Source: an uncultured cyanobacterium
GTDB lineage: Bacteria > Cyanobacteriota > Cyanobacteriia > CACIAM-69d
Assembly (NCBI GenBank): GCA_937883785.1
Contig: CALGDE010000065.1
Location: 1 to 32,556, forward strand
DNA length: 32,556 nucleotides
Reading direction: 5' to 3'
The position numbers were made by a program, and so were the translations under genes. This document shows, in pieces, positions 15,834-25,236 of this stretch (positions are counted from its first letter, which is position 1; each line of letters begins with the position of its first letter). The notes beneath the pieces were generated by a model. The model saw nothing but the letters and a program-made list of their open reading frames with translations, did no database searches and was not told where the DNA came from.

Positions 15834-18827
15834 TTAAGCGGCCGCCAAAATATCTGGCGAGTCCAAGGTACCCAGTTCCCCTTCTGCCACCATGGCTTGG
15901 TGCACAAAAGCAGCCACCTCGGCACGGGTAATGGGGCGGTTCCCTTCAAACCGGTACGGGTCAGGATAATTCACCAAAATTTGCCGGTCAATGGCCGCCG
16001 CCACTTTCCCCGCTGCCCAGCTCGGCACCGTATCTGCATCTTCCAACACGTCTAAAAATTGTCGCGACCCATCAAGCCAGCCCAGGCCACTGGCGAGGGA
16101 AACGGTGAGCTGAAGCCGGGTGACAGGATCGTTAGGGCCAAAGCGATCGCCAGAAATTCCACTTAAAAATCGCCCCTGGTATACCTGGTTAATGGCGGTG
16201 GCGGCCCAAAAGTCGGGAGGGACATCGCTGAATTCTTGGGGCGATCGTCGGGCTTGGGGCTTAAAGGCGTGGGCTAACAGCGCCGCTAGCTGGGCACGAT
16301 TCACTGGTTCGTCTGGCTTAAAGGTGCGGTCCAAATAGCCACTCATCATCTTTTCCAGCACCATCACCTCCACAAATTCCTGGGACCAATGCCCCGCCAA
16401 GTCCGTAAACATAGGGCTGGCGCTGCTTCCTAGCCAGGTGCCCGGTTCCACAATGTAATCCGATTCAATGGGGGTGGCTTTGCCCGTGGCCACCAACGCT
16501 TGGTAAAGTGCTGCTGCCATTTCACCACGGGTCATGGGCTGATTCGGGCGCAACTGGTTTGTGTTGGGATAGGACACCACAATGCGCCGCAAGGTGGCGG
16601 TGGCGATTTCATCCTTGGCGTAGTCAGGAACGGCGTTGCGATCGCTATAAAGCCCAAGTAAATCTAAGGGACCACCAGTCATACTGAGCCCATTAACCAA
16701 AGCCACCGTGGACTGGGCGCGGGTCAGGGGATCATCAGGGCGAAAACTACCGTCGGGAAAGCCTGATAAAAATCCCATTCGATAGCATTTATCAATGGCG
16801 GCTGCTCCCCAAAAACCGCTGGACACATCCCAGAAGCGCGAGGGAGATCGCCGCAGGGGCAAGTCAAAGGCTTTCACCAGCAACGCTGCAAACTGGGCCC
16901 GGGTCAGGTCATTTTGAGGACGAAAAGTACCATCCTCCGCAAAGCCCTTCATAATGTCCCGCTCCACCAGCGCCTTAATAAAGTCTTCCGCCCAGTGTCC
17001 CGTCACATCATCGCGGGGGGTGCCGCCGCCCGTGCCTCCTCCGGTACCACCGCCAAGACCTGCCGCCCGGCGCACCGCTTCGTAGGCATTTACCTTACCG
17101 TGACCAAACCAAAAGGAATGCCCGCGAGAATTGTAGGTGCCGTAGCGGAAATTTAGCTGGGGATCGGGATTGTTGTCCACAATTTTATCGGCGGTATCCT
17201 CCAAAATTTGCTTCACCTGGGACGCCGTTAAATTGGGATTCGCCGACAACACCAGCGCCGCTACCCCCGCCACTGCCGGACAGGCGCTGGAGGTGCCCCC
17301 AAAGGTTCCTGTAAAATCCGTGCGGCTATAGCCAGCGGACCCCAGGCGATCAGCGGTAAAAATGCCTTTGCCGGGCAAATAAGTACGCACCGCTGGTGGC
17401 GTTAAAATACTGCCCGTTTCCGCCAGCCACACCCCCGGCGGCGCGTTATTACTGGGGGCACACACGGAAATATTGGGACCCCAGTTGCTGTAGGCCGCCT
17501 TTCGATTCAGGCTGGTGGACGCCGAAACCGCAATCACGTCCGGGTGCACCGAATAGCCCGACAGCCACTCAGTGTTGCCGCTTACCGCATTTTTGGGCCA
17601 GCCTCGCTCATTAACTGCGCCGCTCACCGGACGATTGGCATTGCCCGACGCAAACACCACCACGCAACCTTTGCCCCCTCGCCCCTTGGTGGCCGCCTTA
17701 GCAATCACCGCCTGCTGGCGAGCGGACAGGGGAAAATACACGGAGCTAGGACCCCAGCTACAGGAAATCACCGCCGCACCCCGGTCGATGCACCAATTAA
17801 ACATATTTTCGATGGAGCGATCATCTAGATAGCCCGTGGTGCGAATGGGCATCATGGCACAGCCGGGAGCCACCCCCACAATGCCCGTGCCCGTTTCTTC
17901 CCCAACGGCCACCCCAGCGCAGGCGGTGCCATGGCTGTCCTCAGCGGTGCCAGGCAACGGCGTAAAGTCGTTATCGCGAAAGTCCCGGGGAGCCACGATC
18001 TTTCCGGGTCCCCGCAAGTCGGGATGGTTGATATCGATGCCGTCGTCAGTAATAGCTACCACCACAGACCGCACCCCGCGGGTAATATCCCAAGCCCGCT
18101 CCACATGGATATGGGAATTTGCCGCCAGGTCCGTGCCGCCGCGATGGTTTAAGTACCACTGCTGGGCGTAATAGCTATCTCGAGGGGTATAAAATTGCTG
18201 GGTCGGCACCAGCACATTGGGCTCGGCGAGGAGCACCGAAGGGTTCACCATTAGATCATTGGCGAGAGCGATCGGATTAGCGGGCGATGCTTCCGTTAGG
18301 GCAAATACAAAACCGTTAGGCAACCCGTCGATGGGCTCAATTTGCTGCAGCCCCAGCCCAGCAACCAAAGTCGCCGCCGCTTCTGCGGTTACTTTCGGTC
18401 CAAACTGCACCGTTAATTCGCTGGTGGTATAGAACAGGGTCTGGGGCTCGTCCGCCAAATGGTACACATGGCTAACGTATTCAAACTGCCCCGATAGGCG
18501 CGCCGTTTCCATCGCAGCATCGCGCCGTTCTGGATCCACTTGCACCTCATCCAGGGGCACCCCTAGCCCCAAACTGCGATAGTCCCGAAATCCGTCCAGC
18601 ATTTCCCAGCTAAAGTCCATCAGCCCCCTGGGCACCACCGCAAACCGATCTGCACTGCGTTCCAGCAACACCTCGTCGCCTCCTCGCTGCAACACGAGCG
18701 ATCGCGCCGCCGGATTTACGCCTCGCCCCCAGCTGGCCGAATCAGTGCTCTGTACCGCTGGGTCAGTGACCAAACCACTGGCGTCGTCAAAGGGAAGATC
18801 GGCATTGGGGAAGTTCGAATTCGTCAT
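15834..18827 (-). CDS. Subtilisin-like (S8) protease with SLH repeats
   Basis: This 997-residue protein has an N-terminal region of about 215 residues, probably a propeptide or inhibitor segment. The S8 peptidase domain has the full triad: D261 (AITDDGIDINHPDL), H299 (DSHGTACAG) and S513 (FGGTSSACPAVAG), with oxyanion N396 (ASGNAN). A Gly/Thr-rich linker (GGGTGGGTGGGT, about 592-603) leads to about six SLH repeats (607-990), such as HWAEDFIKAL...FRPQNDLTRAQ. SLH modules bind peptidoglycan-linked polymers, so a cell-envelope location is expected. The N-terminus (MTNSNFPNADLPFDDASG) shows no signal peptide, so the export route is unclear. The linker marks a domain fusion of protease and anchor. 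Confidence 0.92.
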   Translation of the reverse strand: MTNSNFPNADLPFDDASGLVTDPAVQSTDSASWGRGVNPAARSLVLQRGGDEVLLERSADRFAVVPRGLMDFSWEMLDGFRDYRSLGLGVPLDEVQVDPERRDAAMETARLSGQFEYVSHVYHLADEPQTLFYTTSELTVQFGPKVTAEAAATLVAGLGLQQIEPIDGLPNGFVFALTEASPANPIALANDLMVNPSVLLAEPNVLVPTQQFYTPRDSYYAQQWYLNHRGGTDLAANSHIHVERAWDITRGVRSVVVAITDDGIDINHPDLRGPGKIVAPRDFRDNDFTPLPGTAEDSHGTACAGVAVGEETGTGIVGVAPGCAMMPIRTTGYLDDRSIENMFNWCIDRGAAVISCSWGPSSVYFPLSARQQAVIAKAATKGRGGKGCVVVFASGNANRPVSGAVNERGWPKNAVSGNTEWLSGYSVHPDVIAVSASTSLNRKAAYSNWGPNISVCAPSNNAPPGVWLAETGSILTPPAVRTYLPGKGIFTADRLGSAGYSRTDFTGTFGGTSSACPAVAGVAALVLSANPNLTASQVKQILEDTADKIVDNNPDPQLNFRYGTYNSRGHSFWFGHGKVNAYEAVRRAAGLGGGTGGGTGGGTPRDDVTGHWAEDFIKALVERDIMKGFAEDGTFRPQNDLTRAQFAALLVKAFDLPLRRSPSRFWDVSSGFWGAAAIDKCYRMGFLSGFPDGSFRPDDPLTRAQSTVALVNGLSMTGGPLDLLGLYSDRNAVPDYAKDEIATATLRRIVVSYPNTNQLRPNQPMTRGEMAAALYQALVATGKATPIESDYIVEPGTWLGSSASPMFTDLAGHWSQEFVEVMVLEKMMSGYLDRTFKPDEPVNRAQLAALLAHAFKPQARRSPQEFSDVPPDFWAATAINQVYQGRFLSGISGDRFGPNDPVTRLQLTVSLASGLGWLDGSRQFLDVLEDADTVPSWAAGKVAAAIDRQILVNYPDPYRFEGNRPITRAEVAAFVHQAMVAEGELGTLDSPDILAAA

Positions 18828-19085
18828 GGCAGCAACCCAACCAAGGAGGGAATTTTAAAAACGAGCAATATTGGGAAAGAAGTATCAAATAAATTTGTTC
18901 AGCAGCGATCGCCATTGGGGCCACTTTAAAAGAGAGATTGCTTCTAAAAATAGCTCTACCCTAGGTTTTAACTGGTGTTGCCAGGGGTTAGCCAGTGACA
19001 AGCTTAGGGTTCTTAACCGGGAGCGGGACTCAAAAGTGGTTTAATAATGTCTAAAGACTTCGCCAGAACTTGGACCTGGTTTACT

Positions 19086-19637
19086 ATGGCTAGATTTCAA
19101 AACATTATGAACTCTCAATTGGGACGCGCAGTGGCTGTGGCATCCATCGCGATCGCCGGCTTGCCAGTGGGCGCAGTCCAAGGTCAGGAAGGTCCTGTTG
19201 AACTGGTGCCCGTTGACCAGGTTCAGCAAACCACCAGCGTCCTAAGCTTGGAAGGTGGCGCCCAGCTACTGACCGAAGCGGAAGCTGCCGTTACTGCCCA
19301 AAATTATGACCTGGCAGAACAGCGGTTGCGCCAGGCACGGCAAATTTTCAACCAGCTTTCCAACTTCCACCAGCAGCTTGCTGGCGCTTACTCAGGAATT
19401 GACAACCAGATTTCTGAAGATCAGCGCCGCCGAGCCCTAGACGCTGCCCAGGAACGCGATCGCTCCACTTACCGTTTGGCATTGGTTCACCGCTACCAGG
19501 GCAAGCCTGAGTTGGCCATTCCTTTGCTGGTACAGATTATTGGCAGTCAGTCTCCCACCCGTGAGTTAGGCATCAAGGCGGGACAGCAACTGCGAGAGTT
19601 GGGCTTTATTGGCACCATCGACACTGCCCAGCAATAA
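19086..19637 (+). CDS. Secreted helical protein, unknown function
   Basis: This exported protein of roughly 180 residues has a signal peptide (AVAVASIAIAGLPVGAVQG) and a mature part that is mostly helical. LLTEAEAAVTAQNYDLAEQR looks like a tetratricopeptide-style helical pair, followed by LRQARQIFNQLSNFHQQLAG and LALVHRYQGKPELAIPLLVQ. Similar small proteins are widespread in cyanobacteria without known function. Start choice is uncertain: ATGs at 19047, 19086 (MARFQN) and 19110 (MNSQLG) are in frame, and the two later ones give a normal signal-peptide length. No operon partner lies within 100 bp. Confidence 0.75.
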   Translation: MARFQNIMNSQLGRAVAVASIAIAGLPVGAVQGQEGPVELVPVDQVQQTTSVLSLEGGAQLLTEAEAAVTAQNYDLAEQRLRQARQIFNQLSNFHQQLAGAYSGIDNQISEDQRRRALDAAQERDRSTYRLALVHRYQGKPELAIPLLVQIIGSQSPTRELGIKAGQQLRELGFIGTIDTAQQ

Positions 19638-19779
19638 TTTCTAATTTTATTGCGTTCACCATCACTTCTAATTTTTGGCAACTTTAGGGGACCGATCCTC
19701 CTGTCACGTTCAGTGGCCTTTCAGCGATTCTTGATGATCTTCCCCGGTGCCTATTGGCGTAGCAACTTGGGTAAAAGCC

Positions 19780-20589
19780 ATGAAAAGTCCGCGTCTGGCT
19801 CGCATTGATATTTTTCCTGTAAAAGCCCTAGACGGGGTTTCCGTTGACCGAGTGCGTATTTCTTCCACAGGCACCTTGGCAGCGGACCGGGAATTTGGGT
19901 TCGTGGACGAGAAAGGTTACTGGATTAACGGCAAACGAAATAGCGCCATTCACCGACTGCGATCAACCTTCGACATAGAACAGCGCCAGGTGACTTTGAG
20001 TATTCAGGGACATGGCGATCGCGCCGTTTTTTCCCTGGACCGCGAACGCGATCGCCTGACTACCTGGGTGGGGCGATATCTCCAGCAGCCCGTGAAATTG
20101 CGCCAATGCAAAGAAAGCAGCTTCTCCGATGATCTACGGGCATCGGGGCCCACCATTATTAGCACCGCCACCTTGGAAGCCGTTGCCCGGTGGTATCCCG
20201 ACTTATCGGTGGACGAGCTGCGGCGGCGATTCCGCACCAATTTGGAAATTGATGGTGTGCCAGCATTTTGGGAAGACCGTCTTTACGATACTCCCGGCAG
20301 TCTGAAACCGTTTACCGTCGGTGCGGTGCCGTTTTTAGGATGCTATCCCTGTCAGCGGTGTGTTGTTCCCACCCGCAATTCCTTAACGGGTGAGAGCGAT
20401 CGCCAATTTCAGAAAACCCTATCTGCCCAGCGAAAAAAAACACTGCCCACCTGGGCTAATCGCGACCAGTTTAAGCATTACTATCGCCTGGCAGTGAATA
20501 CCAAAATCCCCGAGCCTACCAGTGATCTGTGGCTATCCGTAGGCGATACCCTCACTTTCCCCACCGACACCACCGACAGTGCTTCGTAA
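19780..20589 (+). CDS. MOSC-domain protein
   Basis: This protein of about 269 residues has an N-terminal MOSC beta-barrel domain (ARIDIFPVKALDGVSVDRVR, then REFGFVDEKGYWINGKRN). The C-terminal MOSC domain contains FRTNLEIDGVPAFWEDRLYD and the conserved Cys of FLGCYPCQRCVVPTRN. MOSC proteins relate to molybdenum-cofactor sulfurase C-termini and to mARC-type molybdoenzymes that reduce N-hydroxylated compounds. This one probably binds molybdenum cofactor or carries sulfur; the substrate is unknown. I use the ATG at 19780 because the protein then begins as the family does. A GTG at 19747 is the longest alternative. Confidence 0.85.
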   Translation: MKSPRLARIDIFPVKALDGVSVDRVRISSTGTLAADREFGFVDEKGYWINGKRNSAIHRLRSTFDIEQRQVTLSIQGHGDRAVFSLDRERDRLTTWVGRYLQQPVKLRQCKESSFSDDLRASGPTIISTATLEAVARWYPDLSVDELRRRFRTNLEIDGVPAFWEDRLYDTPGSLKPFTVGAVPFLGCYPCQRCVVPTRNSLTGESDRQFQKTLSAQRKKTLPTWANRDQFKHYYRLAVNTKIPEPTSDLWLSVGDTLTFPTDTTDSAS

Positions 20590-20766
20590 GCCATGCCGTG
20601 CATCTCTACGCCATAAATTTCAGGGTAAATTCACGATGGCAATCGTAGTCAGTTCCACGGTCAGCGGACCACACACGACGATTTGTAAGGAACAATTCGC
20701 AGCGCAAAATTTATAGGTAAAGATCACCCTAGGGAAACAAAAACACCAAAAATAACGGAGCGCCCC

Positions 20767-21252
20767 ATGATTCACGGTCTAATGTGGCTGCCGCTGCTGG
20801 GAATTTTTATTGGGCTAGCGTACGCCGGCTGGAATGAATATCAGCGCCTGGAAGCCTATAAAGTTTGGGCAGAGGATTTTGAACGGGCAAAGTATGACGT
20901 GCGAGCAGCCCTGGGACAGCGAGACCGGCTGCTCACCTGGGGAACGCCAACGCGTCAGGGACCGACACAGCTAAAAACGGTTTCTTTGGATCATATTCAA
21001 CAGCTACAGGTGCTCCTTGATCAGGAGTTGATTGATCCCCAGAGAATTGCCCCGGACGATTTGGACAACAATCCTTACCCCAACAAAAAATCCATTGCCC
21101 TGGAGCTGACGCTGGACGCTCAGGCAGATGGAGAGGGGCGATCGCAAGTCACCATCCCCTTCACCGACAGCGTCCTAGCCATTCGCTGGGGTCAAGCTTT
21201 GCAAAAGCTGATGGACACGTCTGCGGAAACAGCGACAACGTTAAGCCAATAG
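20767..21252 (+). CDS. Membrane-anchored protein, unknown function
   Basis: This 161-residue protein has an N-terminal hydrophobic helix (LMWLPLLGIFIGLAYAGW, about 5-22) followed by a soluble domain. EYQRLEAYKVWAEDFERAKY and LTWGTPTRQGPTQL are patterns also seen in conserved cyanobacterial proteins of unknown function, and a later segment (VTIPFTDSVLAIRWGQALQKL) ends the domain. The helix is probably an uncleaved membrane anchor. Only about 180 bp separate it from the upstream MOSC gene on the same strand. It converges with the carboxypeptidase gene 23 bp downstream. Confidence 0.75.
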   Translation: MIHGLMWLPLLGIFIGLAYAGWNEYQRLEAYKVWAEDFERAKYDVRAALGQRDRLLTWGTPTRQGPTQLKTVSLDHIQQLQVLLDQELIDPQRIAPDDLDNNPYPNKKSIALELTLDAQADGEGRSQVTIPFTDSVLAIRWGQALQKLMDTSAETATTLSQ

Positions 21253-21275
21253 AGTCACTCTTATAAACCCCAAGG

Positions 21276-22730
21276 CTACTGAACTGTGGTTTTTGATGGT
21301 TTTGGAGATGTCAGTAACGGGATTATGCTTCGCTGGCGATCGCCCACTTTGGGATCACTATGGGTACGTCCCTGTTGATTTTTCTGTGGCGTTAGCGCTG
21401 TAGGTATGGACCCAGGTTTCCCCCAGGCACCTTGTAAATTTTGCAGCAGCCGATCCTGATTAATTCTCAAAATTCGCGGCAACCCACCATTCACGATGGC
21501 AAATCCTGTAACGCCGTAGGTATCCGTGGCAAATAATCCAGAGAGAGCGCTGACAGCATTTAAGGTCCCGGTTTTTACGGCGGAGCCAACGGGCATGTTT
21601 CTATCTTTGATGGTTGCCCGATCAAAACCTGCCACCGGAAATACATCGGCAAGGGTATAAGATTTTGTGCCATCGACGGGATTTTCCAGGGTGTGAGCCA
21701 GGCGAAAAACCATCGCGGTGGCTGCTCGGGGAGATATACGATTATCCACCCCCAAACCAGAGCCGTTAATAAGCTGGATTTCGTTGGCGGGAAAGTCCAT
21801 GGATTCCGCCAGGGTTTGGGCGATCGCCGGTCCTCCCCCAAGCTGCTCCGCCAGCTGCTCCGCCATGGCGTTATTGCTATATAGATTCATCAGCTTTAGC
21901 AACTGCACCAGGGGGAATGAGCGTCGCTCCACCAGCAACGTTGCCCGTTCTCCGGTAGGTTTGACCTGGGGTAACAGGCGCACTTTTCCAGCGATTCTCA
22001 CCTCCGGCTCCACTGGGTCCAAGGTGTCCGAAGCGTCTTTAAAAAATTTCTCCACGGGCGGCGTCCACTTATCCGCATCAAAGGCAACTTTCAACAGCTC
22101 CCCGGCATAGTTATCGGGAAAGCGGTCAGGATCCTGAGGGTCCGGCAGGAAATTCATATTGAACTGCCCGGTCAGCACCAAATCCTGGGTAACTTCACGA
22201 ATGCCCAGCTGATTCAAAGCTTGCCCCACGGCGATCGCCTCTTCCCACACAAAAAACGGATCGCCCCCCCCTTCCACAATTAAATTGCCCACCAGGCGAT
22301 CGCCCTGAATCTCTCCGTCGGTCCAGAACTTCGTCACAAATCGATGGTTGACGCCCCACTTGTCTAGCGCCGCCAGGGACGTGGCTACCTTAGTTAACGA
22401 CGCTGCCGACCGAGGCACTGAGCCGTTATAACTCCCCAAATGTCGATAGCCCTGCTGTAGCCAAACGCCGTGGTTAGCAGGGTCCATACCATCTGCCTGA
22501 AGCTGGGCGAAATACCTTGCCAGCACCGTGTCTGCACCGGAAGTCTCAGTTTCTGACTTCATTTGCTGGGGCGATCGCTCAATCCCCGACCAACTTAGCC
22601 GTGCCCCATTCCCTACCGCCACCGACTGTACCGCCCCCGCACCGAGCAACATCGTCGCCACAATTCCCCAGCCGCCCACCACAAACATTCGCAATGTAAA
22701 GCACCGTATTAAATTCCTAGGGCGTGTCAC
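21276..22730 (-). CDS. dacB: D-alanyl-D-alanine carboxypeptidase, PBP4 type (S13)
   Basis: This 484-residue penicillin-binding protein trims or cleaves peptidoglycan stem peptides in the periplasm. The three active-site motifs are present: S111-x-x-K114 (ASLTKVATS), S285-x-N287 (YSNNAMAEQL) and K386-T-G (AVKTGTLN). The insert between motifs one and two, containing LVGNLIVEGGGDPFF, is typical of PBP4. An N-terminal hydrophobic segment (MFVVGGWGIVATMLLGAGAV, about 15-34) is a signal or anchor. The last 50 residues or so (LTPQKNQQGRTHSDPK...) extend past the catalytic fold and look disordered. The gene stands alone and converges with the anchored protein gene. Confidence 0.93.
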   Translation of the reverse strand: MTRPRNLIRCFTLRMFVVGGWGIVATMLLGAGAVQSVAVGNGARLSWSGIERSPQQMKSETETSGADTVLARYFAQLQADGMDPANHGVWLQQGYRHLGSYNGSVPRSAASLTKVATSLAALDKWGVNHRFVTKFWTDGEIQGDRLVGNLIVEGGGDPFFVWEEAIAVGQALNQLGIREVTQDLVLTGQFNMNFLPDPQDPDRFPDNYAGELLKVAFDADKWTPPVEKFFKDASDTLDPVEPEVRIAGKVRLLPQVKPTGERATLLVERRSFPLVQLLKLMNLYSNNAMAEQLAEQLGGGPAIAQTLAESMDFPANEIQLINGSGLGVDNRISPRAATAMVFRLAHTLENPVDGTKSYTLADVFPVAGFDRATIKDRNMPVGSAVKTGTLNAVSALSGLFATDTYGVTGFAIVNGGLPRILRINQDRLLQNLQGAWGKPGSIPTALTPQKNQQGRTHSDPKVGDRQRSIIPLLTSPKPSKTTVQ

Positions 22731-22860
22731 CAGTTCAGCATCAGAAGATTAATACCCTGGGCGTCACACGTCCTTTCAAAGGAGAAGTTCCATAACTTGA
22801 AACCTTGTGGCTCTCAAATTATCGATCTATCTCAGTCAAAGACCTAACCGACGATAGCCT

Positions 22861-23622
22861 TTAGCCTTTCGCTTCTTTAAAAGACTGACGCATCACTGAT
22901 CGGAGTCCTAGTCCCAAGAAAATCAGAGAAATAACCGCCAGCAACCCGCCCCAAAACCAGTAGGGGAGAAGCAACTGTTGGGCAATCATTCCGGTGTCAG
23001 AATACTGCAAACCGCGACCACCCACGCTGACTCGCTCGGTAAATAAATAATCGAGGTGCTGGTAGGAGCTTATACAGGCCTGCACTCCTAAAAATTGCAC
23101 CGAAAAGTACTGCATCCACTTAGGCATGTAAAGGGGAATCGCCGCGATCGCCACCCCCAGCGCTACCACAATAGCCACCCCAAACAACGTGCGCACCCAA
23201 ATCAGCGCCGACGCCAATAACCCCAGCCCCAGAAAAAATAATCCAAGCTGAACCCGGGATAATTTTCGGGTGGATAGCCACAGCAGCACCATGCCGGCAA
23301 TGGACGGTCCCAGCAATCCCCCTGCCGATACCAGCGCTCGCCCAATGGGTCCAAACCACAGCTGACCGCTATGGTACGCCAGCCCCGCTCCTGATGGATA
23401 CAGCATCAATTGCTTAAAAGTTCCGCCCATGGCGATCGCCGTCAATCCGTGCCCCATTTCATGGAACCACGTTGCCAAGATCGAAAACGGGTACAGCACG
23501 TAACGCCCAAAAGGAATTTGCCAAAGAATAACTGTGGCGATCGCCGCTCCAATCAGCCAAGTTAGGGACTGGGGCGAATTCTGTGGAATTGGAGGCGTAT
23601 CAGCGGGCGAGGGCGATTTCAT
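22861..23622 (-). CDS. M50-family membrane metallopeptidase
   Basis: This 253-residue polytopic protein has the zinc-metalloprotease motif HEMGH (H54, E55, H58) within FHEMGHGLTAIAMGG, next to the first hydrophobic segments (about 22-52). At least four further hydrophobic stretches follow (for example VQLGLFFLGLGLLASALIWV and VAIVVALGVAIAAIPLYM). A later DTG (about 209-211) may supply the third zinc ligand. This resembles the M50B-like group related to site-2 proteases, which cut substrates inside the membrane. It ends with a basic tail. The physiological substrate is unknown. It is on the same strand as metK, with 130 bp between. Confidence 0.85.
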   Translation of the reverse strand: MKSPSPADTPPIPQNSPQSLTWLIGAAIATVILWQIPFGRYVLYPFSILATWFHEMGHGLTAIAMGGTFKQLMLYPSGAGLAYHSGQLWFGPIGRALVSAGGLLGPSIAGMVLLWLSTRKLSRVQLGLFFLGLGLLASALIWVRTLFGVAIVVALGVAIAAIPLYMPKWMQYFSVQFLGVQACISSYQHLDYLFTERVSVGGRGLQYSDTGMIAQQLLLPYWFWGGLLAVISLIFLGLGLRSVMRQSFKEAKG

Positions 23623-23752
23623 AGGGGCTTAGGGATTCCCATCCCAAACAAAGTTGCGTTTTTCTATGTCCTCCCATTTTAGAAGGTCTTCAAAAGGTTC
23701 ATAGAAACTTCGCTTTCACCCCAGCAGATCGCCCAGCCAGAACTCACTGCAT

Positions 23753-24991
23753 CTACGAGAGGCGGGCTTTCAAAGCGTCCACCTTATCAAGCTGTTCCCA
23801 GGGCAAATCCAAATCCAACCGTCCAAAGTGACCGTAGGCCGCCACGTCCTGGTAAAACCGTCCACCGCGATCTCCCGGTAAACTTTGCAGCCCATAGGCG
23901 TGGATAATCCCCGCCGGACGCAGCTCAAAAATCTCTTTCACCGCCTCCAGTAGCTTTTCCTCGTCCACGGTGCCAGTGCCAAAAGTATCCACCATAATAC
24001 TCACCGGGCGTGCCACCCCAATGGCGTAGCTCACCTGCACCTCGCACTTTTCCGCCAGCCCAGCAGCCACAATATTTTTTGCCACGTGGCGGCAAGCATA
24101 AGCCGCACTACGGTCCACCTTAGTGGGATCCTTGCCGGAAAACGCACCACCACCATGCCGCGCGGAACCGCCATAAGTATCCACAATAATCTTGCGCCCG
24201 GTAAGCCCCGAATCTCCCTGGGGACCACCAATCACAAACTTACCGGTGGGATTCACCAACAGCCGCGTATTGTCATCGGGCTGCAACTGCGCATCGCCAA
24301 ATACCGTTTTAACGGTGCTTTCCCATAGGTCGTCACGGATACGCTTTTGAATGGCGTCGTTATCGGTTACCCCGTCAATGGCGTCAGCATGCTGGGTAGA
24401 AATCAAAATCGTATCAATACCCACGGGCTTACCGTCTTCGTAAACCACCGACACCTGAGTTTTACCATCAGGACCCAAATAGCCCAACTGACCCGACTTT
24501 CGCACCACCGCCAGCTGTCTCGACAGCCGGTGAGCCAAACTAATGGGCAGTGGCATCAGCTCCGGCGTTTCATTACAGGCATAGCCAAACATCAATCCTT
24601 GGTCGCCCGCACCGATGGAGTCAAAGGCTTCATCGTTACCCGTGCCGCGATTTTCCTGGGCAACGTTTACCCCTTGGGCAATATCCGCAGACTGCTCATC
24701 CAGGGCTACCAACACTGAGCAGCTGTTAGCAGAAAATCCATTGTCGGCGTTGGTGTAGCCAATTTCAGCAATTTTTTGCCGAGCCAGGTCAATAAAGTTC
24801 ACCGTTGCCTTGGACGATACTTCCCCGGTAATCAGTACCAGCCCGGTGTTCACTACCACCTCCGCTGCCACTCGCGATCGCGGATCTTCACTGATCAGGG
24901 CATCCAAAATAGTGTCTGAAATTTGGTCACAGATTTTGTCGGGATGTCCCTCAGTGACGGACTCGGAGGTGAATAGGTAACGACGAGACAA
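23753..24991 (-). CDS. metK: S-adenosylmethionine synthetase
   Basis: MetK makes S-adenosylmethionine from ATP and methionine in the cytoplasm. The protein has [20 protein letters not shown] at the N-terminus, [12 protein letters not shown] (ATP site) and [19 protein letters not shown] (phosphate-binding loop and metal site). I place the start at TTG 24991 (residues then read [11 protein letters not shown], 412 in all), seven bases after a strong GGGGGA. The longer reading from another TTG at 25054 adds a hydrophobic stretch that no family member has. AhcY, which recycles the product S-adenosylhomocysteine, is encoded about 6 kb downstream on the other strand. Confidence 0.97.
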   Translation of the reverse strand: MSRRYLFTSESVTEGHPDKICDQISDTILDALISEDPRSRVAAEVVVNTGLVLITGEVSSKATVNFIDLARQKIAEIGYTNADNGFSANSCSVLVALDEQSADIAQGVNVAQENRGTGNDEAFDSIGAGDQGLMFGYACNETPELMPLPISLAHRLSRQLAVVRKSGQLGYLGPDGKTQVSVVYEDGKPVGIDTILISTQHADAIDGVTDNDAIQKRIRDDLWESTVKTVFGDAQLQPDDNTRLLVNPTGKFVIGGPQGDSGLTGRKIIVDTYGGSARHGGGAFSGKDPTKVDRSAAYACRHVAKNIVAAGLAEKCEVQVSYAIGVARPVSIMVDTFGTGTVDEEKLLEAVKEIFELRPAGIIHAYGLQSLPGDRGGRFYQDVAAYGHFGRLDLDLPWEQLDKVDALKARLS

Positions 24992-25236
24992 GGAAGCGTC
25001 CCCCAAAAACGATAGGAAATAAGAAGAATAAAATTTGATGCAGGGACCAGGCAAGGATCCACTGTGCCCTTTGGCAAGGCTGTCGTGTGTTGCGACGACA
25101 CCGACCCTAGCAAGAGACGCCTTAGAAAGACTTGAATCATTCTAAAGGGTGACGTTGGGCAAAATTTAACTCTTAGCCAATTAACGTAATAAGTTTTTTC
25201 GAGGAAAGGGCAAACTCAACGCTAAGAAATTGCGGC
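24992..25236 (-). other. metK leader region
   Basis: These 245 bp hold only the metK promoter and leader. A small hairpin (TGTCGT...ACGACA, about 25081-25100) lies in it. I looked for the SAM-I core (GGAGGGACTGGCCC-like block) and did not find it. No gene is evident. Confidence 0.4.

Noticed and set aside
24992-25236. SAM riboswitch before metK
   Set aside because: The conserved core of the known classes I can recognise was not found.
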